Translations under genes and position numbers: made by a program | The notes under the pieces: generated by a model | Seen by the model: only the letters and a program-made list of their open reading frames with translations | What the model was told of the DNA's origin: nothing | Database searches by the model: none | Shown: positions 8,624-16,859 of the stretch, one piece after another | Position numbering within the stretch: the first letter of the stretch is position 1 | Layout: each line of letters starts with the position of its first letter | Origin: Sphingobacteriales bacterium TSM_CSS | GTDB taxonomy: Bacteria > Bacteroidota > Bacteroidia > Chitinophagales > UBA2359 | DNA: 64,000 nt | Assembly: GCA_002212985.1 (NCBI GenBank) | Contig: NBMY01000100.1 | Coordinates: 1-64,000 of the forward strand | Direction of reading: 5' to 3'

Positions 8624-9019
8624 CTAAAATGCATTATTAATACTGCTGAAATCACCGGTGCCTTTCCAGTCGGTTACCTGTCCGGCTTCGTTAAAAGACC
8701 AGGTAAACAACGCCATAACACTAAAAGGTTTTCCGGTGGGGGTAACGATTCCGTTGTGGAGTACATCATTTACAATTTTGCCGCCCTCTTCCCTAAAATT
8801 TGACGGTTCAAAATGTGTTGTTTGGGTAGTTACGCCCAAATTTTGGAAAAACTGCAGCACTCCATCCTTACCCCTGAAAGTGCCGCCAAAAGGCGCTACG
8901 GCTGGGTTTGAGCCATTAAAAAACGTTACATTGTCTGCTAATTTAGCAAGAATGCCGGGAATGTCGCCTTGTGCAAAACAGGCATAAATTTGTTGTACGG
9001 TTGCAAGATTGTTTGACAT
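8624..9019 (-). CDS. SnoaL-like (NTF2-fold) protein
   Basis: A 131-residue cytoplasmic protein of the SnoaL/ketosteroid-isomerase-like cone fold. Seen: the opening helix VQQIYACFAQGDIPGILAKLADNV, PFGGTFRGKDGV, and the closing strand FTWSFNEAGQVTDWKGTGD. No catalytic identity can be assigned, since the fold hosts isomerases, cyclases, hydrolases and binding proteins. It is the last of three SnoaL-like genes on this strand, all divergent from an ECF sigma factor. Confidence 0.85.
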   Translation of the reverse strand: MSNNLATVQQIYACFAQGDIPGILAKLADNVTFFNGSNPAVAPFGGTFRGKDGVLQFFQNLGVTTQTTHFEPSNFREEGGKIVNDVLHNGIVTPTGKPFSVMALFTWSFNEAGQVTDWKGTGDFSSINNAF

Positions 9020-9125
9020 GATAAATTTTTTTTAATTCGAATTGTATATACTTTTACATTTGTTTTTCTTAACTATTGCTGAGGCTTTTGCTGGTGCGTG
9101 TATAAAAGCAGTTGATACAGGATTG

Positions 9126-9170
9126 AAAGTAAACTGGGTGGAGATTAGTTATCATCACCCAATTTACTTT
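9126..9170 (-). terminator. Long imperfect hairpin after exported SnoaL-like gene
   Basis: AAAGTAAA-c-TGGGTG pairs with CACCCA-a-TTTACTTT around a 14-base loop, 125 bases beyond the stop of the gene at 9295-9759. A weak T-rich tail follows on the minus strand. It may end that transcript, or it may be a leader structure of the 8624-9019 gene, whose upstream region is about 110 bases away. Confidence 0.45.
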
Positions 9171-9294
9171 GAGTGAGTTTACCGTGCTACAACATTGTAA
9201 AGAGCGTAAACAGCCGGAGGCATTTGTGTGGAGATAAAAAAAGCGTGGTTTTTACAGCGCTAAACCGGTTATTGCCTTGTACAATTTGCAGTAT

Positions 9295-9759
9295 CTATTT
9301 TGAAGATAATGCTGATTCCAATGCAGCGGTATCTACATTTACCTTATACGATGTAACCATGCCGGCATCGTTAAAACTCCAGCGCATTTCGGCTGTATTT
9401 TCAAACTCTTTACCCGTGGCTACGCCTTTACCCTTAATAAATACTGAGGTAATAACGGTATTCCCTTCCTCGCCTACAATTTTGGGCGAAAATTCAAGTA
9501 TTTGAATAGCAGCCGGTATTACCCCAAAAAACTTGTTGCCAATGGCATCGGGTCCGGTAAAAGTACCGGCAAACGGAACAATATCGGGGTTGCCCGGGTG
9601 CGACCAAACACAATCGGGGCTAAGTGTGGCAAGTATGGCGGCAATATCTCCTTTACCAAAAGCGGCGTAATTGTTCATTACGGTTTGGGCATTTTTACTT
9701 TGTGCAAAAACGGCAGTGTAAGCAAACAACAATACAATAATTAATTTGAAGGCTTTCAT
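9295..9759 (-). CDS. Exported SnoaL-like protein
   Basis: A 154-residue SnoaL-like protein with an N-terminal signal peptide (MKAFKLIIVLLFAYTAVFAQ), so probably periplasmic. The fold signature follows: NYAAFGKGDIAAILATLSPDCVW, PFAGTFTGPDAIG, and MRWSFNDAGMVTSYKVNVD. It is clearly a paralogue of the 8624-9019 product (same PF.GTF.G.D and F.W/RWSFN.AG.V pattern), but exported. It lies 57 bases downstream of the double-domain gene at 9817-10704. Confidence 0.85.
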   Translation of the reverse strand: MKAFKLIIVLLFAYTAVFAQSKNAQTVMNNYAAFGKGDIAAILATLSPDCVWSHPGNPDIVPFAGTFTGPDAIGNKFFGVIPAAIQILEFSPKIVGEEGNTVITSVFIKGKGVATGKEFENTAEMRWSFNDAGMVTSYKVNVDTAALESALSSK

Positions 9760-9816
9760 GGAGGTAAGTGATTTGAAATGAAAAAATTATTAAAAATTTG
9801 ATGTGTGAAGTAACAG

Positions 9817-10704
9817 TTAGTTGGCTACCACTTCGGCTGCCAAGGTTTCGCCTTTCAGTTGGCTCATTAGGGCTGCAGTATCCATTTCAACCCAAGCTTC
9901 GGTAACCTTACCCTCGTTGTTAATTTTGTAAACGCCCAATACCGATACATTAATTTTATTGCCCGTGGCGGGTTTACCCATAAACATGCCGGTGTTGGTG
10001 CCGGTTACGCTACCCTTACAGGTAACAACGTTGTTGCCAAAAGACAAAACCTCTATGGTTCGGTGAATATCGGGGAAAGCAGCTTTGAAGCCTGCCACCC
10101 GCATTTTGAGCTCCTCATTGCTGTTGGCAACTCCGCCAAAATAATGTTTTGCATCGGGGGTAAAGTATGACATTACGGCATCGCCATTACCGGCATCGGC
10201 AGCGCGCATTATGCCGTTTACCAACGCTTCGGCGGCAGCGTTCGGGTTTATGCCGGCCATTAGTTGGGCTTCAAAAGATTTCTGGTCAAACATAATGTTT
10301 AACGAAGTGATTTTTTCTTCATCATCAAATTCAAAAATGCTGATGTACGGAAGCTCAACCGCATTGCCCGTAGCAGGATTTCCCATGTTTGGACCGGTAT
10401 TTGTTCCTTTGAATAGGCCCTGAACTGCAACCTTCCCATCTTTTTCAAAATAGTTCAACAATTGGTGTTGCATGTCGGGGAAAGCTGTTTTAAAACCGTA
10501 TCCAACACCCTTCCAACCCTGTTTGTCAAACGGAACAGGAGAAAAAGGCGCTACAGCCACAAATCCTTCTGACAGCAATTTGCCAACAACTTCTATTTCG
10601 CCGGCATCAACTTTCGAAAAGTAGTCAATTACAATTTTCTCACCGGTTTTAGGAGAACCGAAGAAAACCGCTGCAAGATTGATAGGGAAAAAAGCTTTTT
10701 TCAT
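9817..10704 (-). CDS. Double SnoaL-like (ester-cyclase type) protein
   Basis: A 295-residue protein holding two SnoaL-like domains. The first is residues about 20-145, with KTAFPDMQHQLLNYFEKDGKVAVQGLFKGTNTG, and the second about 160-285, with KAAFPDIHRTIEVLSFGNNVVTCKGSVTGTNTG. The aligned repeats show an internal duplication. The FPD and G(T/S).TGTNTG patterns are those of the ester-cyclase branch of the superfamily, whose substrates are mostly unknown. It is the first gene after the divergent intergenic region shared with the ECF sigma gene at 10858. Confidence 0.85.
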   Translation of the reverse strand: MKKAFFPINLAAVFFGSPKTGEKIVIDYFSKVDAGEIEVVGKLLSEGFVAVAPFSPVPFDKQGWKGVGYGFKTAFPDMQHQLLNYFEKDGKVAVQGLFKGTNTGPNMGNPATGNAVELPYISIFEFDDEEKITSLNIMFDQKSFEAQLMAGINPNAAAEALVNGIMRAADAGNGDAVMSYFTPDAKHYFGGVANSNEELKMRVAGFKAAFPDIHRTIEVLSFGNNVVTCKGSVTGTNTGMFMGKPATGNKINVSVLGVYKINNEGKVTEAWVEMDTAALMSQLKGETLAAEVVAN

Positions 10705-10857
10705 TTTTTAATGTTTTTTTGGTTTAAAGATTTATTTTTGTGCTGATTTAGCTATGATACGAGGCCGGTTTAGGTTTGGATTATGCGCCCCTAAAAATTT
10801 TTTGATAAAAACCAGATTTGGCACCCAAAACCCTAAGCAGCCCGGAGGGCAGGGATT

Positions 10858-11409
10858 ATGAATTCGGTTGTTCGAAACTCAGAGGAAGAATTGGCATTGG
10901 TGGAAAGGCTTAAACAGCACGATGAAAAAGCATTTGCAATCTTGTATGATGCCTACGCACCCATACTCTATGGGTTAATTGTTCGCATAGTACGAAATTA
11001 TGCCGATGCCGAAAACCTTTTACAAGACAGTTTTGTTAAAAGTTGGCTTCATATTGACCAATTTACCCCCGAAAAAGGCTGCTTTTCTACCTGGCTTATA
11101 AACATTGCCAGAAATACCGCTATAGATTTTACCCGCTCAAAATATTATTTAACTAGGGATGCAAACCAAAACCTCGAAAAAATCGTATTCAATGAGTTAG
11201 GTCCAAAAACCACCGGAATTGTAATAGAAACCATCGGTTTATCGGGGCATTTGGAAAAATTATCGCCGCAGGCACGGCAAATTATTGAATGGATGTACTT
11301 TGAAGGTTTTACACAACAGGAGATATCAGAAACCCATGGCATACCCCTTGGAACGGTTAAATCACGAACCAGACTTGCTTTAAAAGAACTTAGGGAAATT
11401 TTTAGTTAA
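10858..11409 (+). CDS. ECF-type RNA polymerase sigma factor
   Basis: A 183-residue sigma-70 family factor of the extracytoplasmic function group. Region 2 is seen as KAFAILYDAYAPILYGLIVRIV then AENLLQDSFVKSW and CFSTWLINIARNTAIDF. Region 4 is the C-terminal helix-turn-helix GFTQQEISETHGIPLGTVKSRTRLALKEL. There is no C-terminal SnoaL fusion, unlike ECF41 proteins. The gene is followed after 22 bases by a cupin-type putative anti-sigma gene and lies divergent from three SnoaL-like genes, which are the obvious candidate targets. Confidence 0.93.
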   Translation: MNSVVRNSEEELALVERLKQHDEKAFAILYDAYAPILYGLIVRIVRNYADAENLLQDSFVKSWLHIDQFTPEKGCFSTWLINIARNTAIDFTRSKYYLTRDANQNLEKIVFNELGPKTTGIVIETIGLSGHLEKLSPQARQIIEWMYFEGFTQQEISETHGIPLGTVKSRTRLALKELREIFS

Positions 11410-11431
11410 CTGGAATTAAAAAAAAGATACC

Positions 11432-12019
11432 TTGAATAATAAGTTTGACATAACCAAACAGGAATTAGAAAAGTTGCTTGCAACAAAGGAAAACACCCCT
11501 GCTTCCTCTGAAACCGAAGCAACCGAAGATGCTTTGCTTGCACTGGCATCAGATTTTGCGCTTGCCCCGCCGCCCGACCTTAAAAGCAAAATACTTGGCA
11601 AATTAAGCTTACTTAAAAACAGGGCTTCCCCACACGAAAAACTTGATATAAATAACCTGCCTTTGCTGACCGAAAAAGCCGATTGGTTTGCATGGCAAGA
11701 GGTGGTAAAAGGAATAGAGCCGCCCGATGATTACGACAATATTTACCTCCATACCCTTGAACTCACCGAAAAACGCGAACTATCCATTGTTTGGGTAAAT
11801 GAAATGGTGCCCGAAGAAGTGCATCATGATTTGCTGGAAAGTTTTCTTATTCTGGAGGGCAGTTGCGAGTGCGATATTACAGATGCCGAAGGCAATACGC
11901 GCAAAGTACGCCTTGCCGAAGGCGATTTCATTACCATGCCAACTGGCGAAACCCACAATATTATCATTACTTCGGCAAAACCTACCAAAGCAATTCTGCA
12001 ATGGCTTAAAGTTGCCTGA
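11432..12019 (+). CDS. Cupin-domain putative anti-sigma factor (ChrR-like), TTG start
   Basis: A 195-residue protein. Its C-terminal half is a cupin: HHDLLESFLILEG supplies first-motif ligands (H, H, E) and PTGETH the second. The N-terminal part has the ALxxLASDFALAPPPDLKSKILGKL pattern that in anti-sigma factors precedes the sensor domain, but the usual zinc-binding HxxxCxxC is absent. There is no ATG in the first 60 codons and an in-frame stop lies 15 bases before the TTG at 11432, so TTG is the probable start. Placement directly after an ECF gene supports an anti-sigma or co-sensor role; this is inference. Confidence 0.75.
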   Translation: MNNKFDITKQELEKLLATKENTPASSETEATEDALLALASDFALAPPPDLKSKILGKLSLLKNRASPHEKLDINNLPLLTEKADWFAWQEVVKGIEPPDDYDNIYLHTLELTEKRELSIVWVNEMVPEEVHHDLLESFLILEGSCECDITDAEGNTRKVRLAEGDFITMPTGETHNIIITSAKPTKAILQWLKVA

Positions 12020-12071
12020 TATTGTTTTCTGGCTGCACAATTAAGCACACCTACTTCAGCCGCAAGAGCAG

Positions 12072-12731
12072 CTATGCCAGCATAACCCCGTCTTTAATTA
12101 CCAGTTTTCGGTCCGACATATTGGCCAATTCTTCGTTATGGGTAACAATAACAAAGGTTTGCTGAAACTGGTCGCGCAGTTGAAAAAAGAGCCGATGCAA
12201 TTCCCGCGAGTTGTCCGAATCAAGGTTGCCCGACGGTTCGTCTGCCAGCACCACATCGGGGCGGTTTATGAGCGCCCGCGCAACGGCTACCCGCTGCTGT
12301 TCACCGCCCGATAATTGGGAGGGTTTGTGGGTTAACCTGTCGGCCAAGCCAAGAAATTGGAGCAATTCAGTAGCATCTCGGGTGGCATCGGTTTCGGCTC
12401 TGCCAAGCAGGTACGCCGGAATACACACGTTTTCGAGAGCGGTAAATTCGGGTAGCAAGTGGTGAAACTGAAAAACAAAACCAATATGTTTGTTGCGAAA
12501 GCGCGCCAGCTCGCGTTCCGAAAGGCGGCTTACTTCCTTTCCGCCAACAGTAAGTTGTCCCGAATCGGGGCGGTCTAATGTGCCTATAATGTGCAGTAGC
12601 GTACTTTTACCCGCTCCTGATGCACCCACAATAGATACAATTTCGGCTTTTTGTACCGCTATATCCACACCTTTAAGCACCTGTAAACTGCCGTAAGATT
12701 TAATTAGTTTCTTTCCGCTTATGATCTCCAT
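12072..12731 (-). CDS. lolD: LolD-like ABC transporter ATP-binding protein
   Basis: A 219-residue ABC ATPase of the LolD/MacB group, which in Gram-negatives drives release of lipoproteins from the inner membrane to LolA. Seen: Walker [11 protein letters not shown]-loop [10 protein letters not shown], signature [15 protein letters not shown], Walker [13 protein letters not shown] and the H-loop VTHNEEL. The ATG at 12731 is preferred to a TTG two codons earlier. No LolC/E-type permease is adjacent, so a role in another MacB-like exporter remains possible. A LolA-like gene lies 16 kb away. Confidence 0.85.
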   Translation of the reverse strand: MEIISGKKLIKSYGSLQVLKGVDIAVQKAEIVSIVGASGAGKSTLLHIIGTLDRPDSGQLTVGGKEVSRLSERELARFRNKHIGFVFQFHHLLPEFTALENVCIPAYLLGRAETDATRDATELLQFLGLADRLTHKPSQLSGGEQQRVAVARALINRPDVVLADEPSGNLDSDNSRELHRLFFQLRDQFQQTFVIVTHNEELANMSDRKLVIKDGVMLA

Positions 12732-12915
12732 TTGCAACCATCATTGTAGGGTTATGCAGCTATTGCAGTGCAAATATCTGTTTTTCCGCGTCTATTTCTA
12801 ACAAAAAGCAACATTTTGCGTCTTCACTGCGTCATTGTTCTTTTTTAATGGTATTTGTTTCATCTTTGCAACCGCAAACAACCACTACCAAACAGTACCG
12901 CCACACCAACAAACC

Positions 12916-13632
12916 ATGACCGTATCAAAACTTAGCATTGTCATTCCGGCATACAACGAAGAAAAAACCATTGCTGCCATCTTAGATAAAGTAATGGCCG
13001 TAAACCTGCTTAACGGCATAGCCAAAGAAATAATTGTGGTAAATGACTGCTCTACCGACAACACACGGGAGACAGTGCTGCAATATATACAACAAAACCC
13101 GCAGGCAAACATTTGTTTTTATGAACACGCGGTAAATAAGGGTAAGGGCGCTGCCCTGCACACCGGAATTGCCAAAGCCACCGGCAACTACCTCATTATA
13201 CAAGATGCAGACATGGAATACGACCCGCAAGAATACAACCTGTTGCTGCAACCGGTAATCAACGGGTTTGCCGATGTAGTGTATGGCTCACGTTTTATGG
13301 GCGGCAATCCGCACCGCATTATGTTTTTCTGGCACACCATCGGAAACAAACTGCTCACTTTCCTCACCAACATGTTTACCAACCTCAATTTGACCGACAT
13401 GGAAACATGTTACAAACTATTCAAAACCGACATCATTCAGCAAATTAAACTCAAAGAAAACCGCTTTGGCTTTGAACCCGAAGTAACGGCCAAAATAGCC
13501 AAAGTACCCAATATACGCATTTACGAAGTGGGCATTTCGTACTACGGGCGCACGTATGCCGAGGGTAAAAAAATTAATTGGAAAGACGGTTTCAGGGCTA
13601 TTTACTGCATTCTTAAATACAGCATTTTTTAA
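12916..13632 (+). CDS. GT2 glycosyltransferase, dolichyl-phosphate mannose synthase-like
   Basis: A 238-residue family 2 glycosyltransferase without membrane segments. Seen: the opening LSIVIPAYNEEKTIAAIL, the NDCSTDNT loop, NKGKGAALHTGI, and the metal-binding QDADMEYDP. These are the hallmarks of DPM1-like enzymes that transfer a sugar to a polyprenyl phosphate. The ATG at 12916 matches the family start; the open frame extends further left but without family sequence. Its stop codon overlaps that of the convergent hutI gene. Confidence 0.88.
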   Translation: MTVSKLSIVIPAYNEEKTIAAILDKVMAVNLLNGIAKEIIVVNDCSTDNTRETVLQYIQQNPQANICFYEHAVNKGKGAALHTGIAKATGNYLIIQDADMEYDPQEYNLLLQPVINGFADVVYGSRFMGGNPHRIMFFWHTIGNKLLTFLTNMFTNLNLTDMETCYKLFKTDIIQQIKLKENRFGFEPEVTAKIAKVPNIRIYEVGISYYGRTYAEGKKINWKDGFRAIYCILKYSIF

Positions 13633-14891
13633 CCTTTAGCGGTTGTTTCCACTACTTTTCCTTTTAAAATAACGGTTTCAATTAAGTTGCTGCCAAAGGC
13701 GTATGGCAAAAACGCCACCGATGGCATAGGTTTGGTAATAAACACATTGGCTACTTTGCCGCGGCAAATACTGCCGTGGGTTTGCTGCAGTTCCATGGCA
13801 CAAGCGCCGTTAATGGTGGCGGCATGAATGGCTTCTTCGGGCAACATTTGCAATTTAAGACAGGCAAGCGACAAAACAAACGACATTCGGCCCGATGGGG
13901 TTGAACCCGGGTTATAATCAGATGCGAGGCAAACGGGCAGCCCGGCATCTATCATTTGCCTTGCCGGCGCATAGGGTATGTTGAGAAAAAAAGCTGTTCC
14001 GGGCAGCAGGGTAGGCATAGTTATGGGAGAGCCAAGCAGGCAATCAATTTCTGCCTGCCCTATTTGCTCAAGGTGGTCAACAGATATTGCGCCGCGTTGC
14101 ACCCCCACCTGTACGCCGCCGCTTACGGCCAACTCATTGGCATGTATTTTGGGTTTTAAGCCAAACAGGCCGCCGGCTTCCAGTATTTGTTCCGTTTCTG
14201 CTACGGTATAAAAACCGGTATCGCAAAACACATCAATATAATCGGCCAAACCTTCAAGGGCAATGGCCGGCAACATGCGTTGGATAATTTCGGCAATATA
14301 GGCCTGCCGATTTGCCTTATACTGTAGTGGTATGGCATGAGCGCCCAAAAAAGTAGCTTTTATTTCAACATCGGTATGCTTTTTCATTTCCTTTATTACC
14401 CGCAGCATTTTCAATTCACTGTCAAAACTAAGGCCGTAGCCGCTTTTTATTTCTACGGCGCCGGTGCCGTATCGGGTAATTTCAGCAAGTCGCTCCATGG
14501 CGCTGTTGTACAGTTCCTCTTCGGGTGTTTGCTGCAAGAGCCGGGCCGAATTGAGAATGCCTCCCCCCTGCCGGGCAATTTCCTCATAGGTCATGCCTTT
14601 AATCCGATAGACAAACTCCTGCTCCCTGCTGCCGGCATATACCAGATGAGTATGAGAATCGCACCAGCATGGAAATACCATTTTCCCCTTTGCATCAATC
14701 ATGGAAGCACTTTCGGATACTGAAGGACATTCGTCCATCGGGCCAAAATCGGTTATGCGGCCGCTTTCCATCAACAAAAAGGCATTTTCCAAAACAGGCA
14801 GTTGTTGCATGTTTTTTCCGGCAATGCGCAGTGCGGGCGGCCCTTGTTCAACCTGCACAAGTGTGGCAATGTTTTTGATTAATAATTGCAT
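13629..14891 (-). CDS. hutI: Imidazolonepropionase
   Basis: A 420-residue amidohydrolase-superfamily enzyme that hydrolyses 4-imidazolone-5-propanoate to N-formimino-L-glutamate in histidine breakdown. Seen: the metal-binding DSHTHLVYAGSREQEF, the ARQGGGI loop, EIKSGYGLSFDSELKML, KIHANELAVSGG, SVDHLEQIG and ASDYNPGSTPSG, all in HutI order and spacing. No other hut gene is nearby, so the pathway is scattered in this genome. It ends 4 bases inside the convergent glycosyltransferase gene. Confidence 0.95.
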   Translation of the reverse strand: MQLLIKNIATLVQVEQGPPALRIAGKNMQQLPVLENAFLLMESGRITDFGPMDECPSVSESASMIDAKGKMVFPCWCDSHTHLVYAGSREQEFVYRIKGMTYEEIARQGGGILNSARLLQQTPEEELYNSAMERLAEITRYGTGAVEIKSGYGLSFDSELKMLRVIKEMKKHTDVEIKATFLGAHAIPLQYKANRQAYIAEIIQRMLPAIALEGLADYIDVFCDTGFYTVAETEQILEAGGLFGLKPKIHANELAVSGGVQVGVQRGAISVDHLEQIGQAEIDCLLGSPITMPTLLPGTAFFLNIPYAPARQMIDAGLPVCLASDYNPGSTPSGRMSFVLSLACLKLQMLPEEAIHAATINGACAMELQQTHGSICRGKVANVFITKPMPSVAFLPYAFGSNLIETVILKGKVVETTAKG

Positions 14892-15315
14892 AAATGGAAT
14901 TTTTCTGATGCAAAAAGTGTTTGTTAATTGTTTTGCCCAATATAAAAATAGTTGCCAACTTATAAAAAGGTTTTTTAAATAAAACCGTTTTAAATAGAAA
15001 AAAGCATGTATTTTTACAAAAGCAGAAGATTTTTTGTTTTTTTGCTTAATTTATACAATGAAAAGACTTTTTTTAAAAGCATTTGGCATTAATGTTGCGC
15101 AGTCAAAGTAGTCAAGATTAAATTAAACTGTCTTTTTGCCTGTATTAGATGGCGCGAATATCCGTCTTTAAAACACAGATTTTTTAGTTAAAGGCAAAAA
15201 AATTGTTTTTATCTTTCAATATTTTCCTTATCTTGGCGGTGTTTTACCCAGCCAAATTAATTAACCAATCTGCATTGGCAGTAAATTGGCAGCAAAAAAC
15301 GAAAAAACCTTTATT
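14892..15315. other. AT-rich intergenic region
   Basis: A 424-base gap between the divergent hutI and papain-like protease genes. It is strongly AT-rich with several runs of A or T and must contain both promoters. TATCTTTC and TATCTTGG near the right end resemble the -7 consensus with one mismatch each. I see no RNA gene or coding frame in it. Confidence 0.5.
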
Positions 15316-16833
15316 ATGCCTCTAAATTACTTAATTCGGGCAGTATTTTTTGTATTATTGGCAGCCCTTGTTACATTTGAAAATACAAGCGCCCAAAACA
15401 ACCGTTTTGGCGGCGGCGTAATACTTGATGATGAAAAGTATGCCGAAGTACCCTTGGCAACCCCCCTCACTACCAAAAATTACGACAACATACCCTACGA
15501 GCATTCACTCAAAAAATACTGCCCTATTCCGGGTGACCAACTTGGAACAGGTACTTGTGTGGGCTGGGCAGCCGCCTACGGCGCCCGCACCATTATTGAA
15601 GCCCTTGGCAACGGCTGGGATAATGTGCGCAAAAAAAATGTGGTAAATACCAATGCTTTTTCACCCTCTTTTGTGTATCGGCAGGTGCTGGCCTTTGAAG
15701 GGCAGGATTATGACTGCTACATTGGTGTTCATATTTCCGATGCACTGAACGTAATGAAAAGAGTAGGCAATGTAAAATTTAACGATTACCCGTTTGATGA
15801 AAACTGCCAGTTTACCCCGTCGGGCGACCAAATTCGCGACGCAATACGTTTCAGAATTAGAGATTACCAAAGGCTTAGCTTTGTAAAAGACGACAATACT
15901 AAAGTGGCTAAAGTGCGCCACAGCTTAGCCAACGACCTGCCCGTTATTGTGGGAATGCAGATTTTTGAGAACTTCAAAGAACTGCAACACGAAAACAATA
16001 CATGGAACCCCAACCGGGGCGAAAAAGGACAACCCAGCATACATGCCATGCTGGTTGTTGGCTACGACGACCAAAACCAAACCTTTGAACTGATGAACAG
16101 TTGGGGAACTGAGTGGGCTAACGAAGGTTTTATTTACGTAAAATACGACGACTTTAACAAGTATGTAAAAGAGGCTTACCAGGTTATTTACGAACTTCCT
16201 GCGGGTGAACCGGTAAACAATTTTGCCGCTACTTTAGACTACCGCGAATTAGCCATGCAACCCGACGGCAATGAAATGAATTGCACCCCCGAAATAATTG
16301 GTTCTATGCGGGCAGCCCAAAGCGGACCGGTATATGCCATGCACAATGCCTATACCCCATGGACAGGGTATCAGGTGTTGCTGACCATGGGCAGCAAAAA
16401 CATGAACGTGTATGCCTTTAGCTTTGACGATAACAATCAGGTGGACCTGTTGTACCCATTTCAACCCGATGTAATGGCTATGTACACCACCGAAAGTACC
16501 AATACTGCCACCGTTTCGCCAATGGTTCCGTATGCGAGAAGCACAATGGCGCTGCCGCACGAAGATTATTGTATGCAACTCGACAACGGTACAGGAACCG
16601 TAAACTGTTTTCTGTTTACCAAAGAACCCATAGATTTGCAACAACTTACCACCCAATTACCCCAACTTACAGGCAACCTGTACAGCAGGCTGCAACTCAT
16701 CTTGGGCCCGCGCATAACCAGCCCCGGCGAAGTAACCTACGACGCCTCAAAAATAGGCTTTGAAGCCAACCTCGACAATGACCGCATTGTTCCGGTTATT
16801 GTGGACATGAACCACTTTGTAAAAAAACCCTGA
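15316..16833 (+). CDS. Exported papain-like (C1) cysteine protease
   Basis: A 505-residue exported protein with a signal peptide (residues 1 to about 27, ending SAQ). A C1 peptidase domain occupies residues about 55-300: GTGTCVGWAAAYGA holds the nucleophile Cys81, IHAMLVVGYDD holds His243, and LMNSWGTEW holds Asn261. No inhibitory propeptide is evident before the catalytic Cys. The C-terminal 200 residues are of unrecognised type and no sorting domain is seen. ATG 15316 is chosen because it places the signal peptide at the N-terminus. The next gene, 26 bases on, encodes a caspase-fold protein. Confidence 0.87.
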   Translation: MPLNYLIRAVFFVLLAALVTFENTSAQNNRFGGGVILDDEKYAEVPLATPLTTKNYDNIPYEHSLKKYCPIPGDQLGTGTCVGWAAAYGARTIIEALGNGWDNVRKKNVVNTNAFSPSFVYRQVLAFEGQDYDCYIGVHISDALNVMKRVGNVKFNDYPFDENCQFTPSGDQIRDAIRFRIRDYQRLSFVKDDNTKVAKVRHSLANDLPVIVGMQIFENFKELQHENNTWNPNRGEKGQPSIHAMLVVGYDDQNQTFELMNSWGTEWANEGFIYVKYDDFNKYVKEAYQVIYELPAGEPVNNFAATLDYRELAMQPDGNEMNCTPEIIGSMRAAQSGPVYAMHNAYTPWTGYQVLLTMGSKNMNVYAFSFDDNNQVDLLYPFQPDVMAMYTTESTNTATVSPMVPYARSTMALPHEDYCMQLDNGTGTVNCFLFTKEPIDLQQLTTQLPQLTGNLYSRLQLILGPRITSPGEVTYDASKIGFEANLDNDRIVPVIVDMNHFVKKP

Positions 16834-16859
16834 TTACCCACTTTTACCCGGCCTACCCT

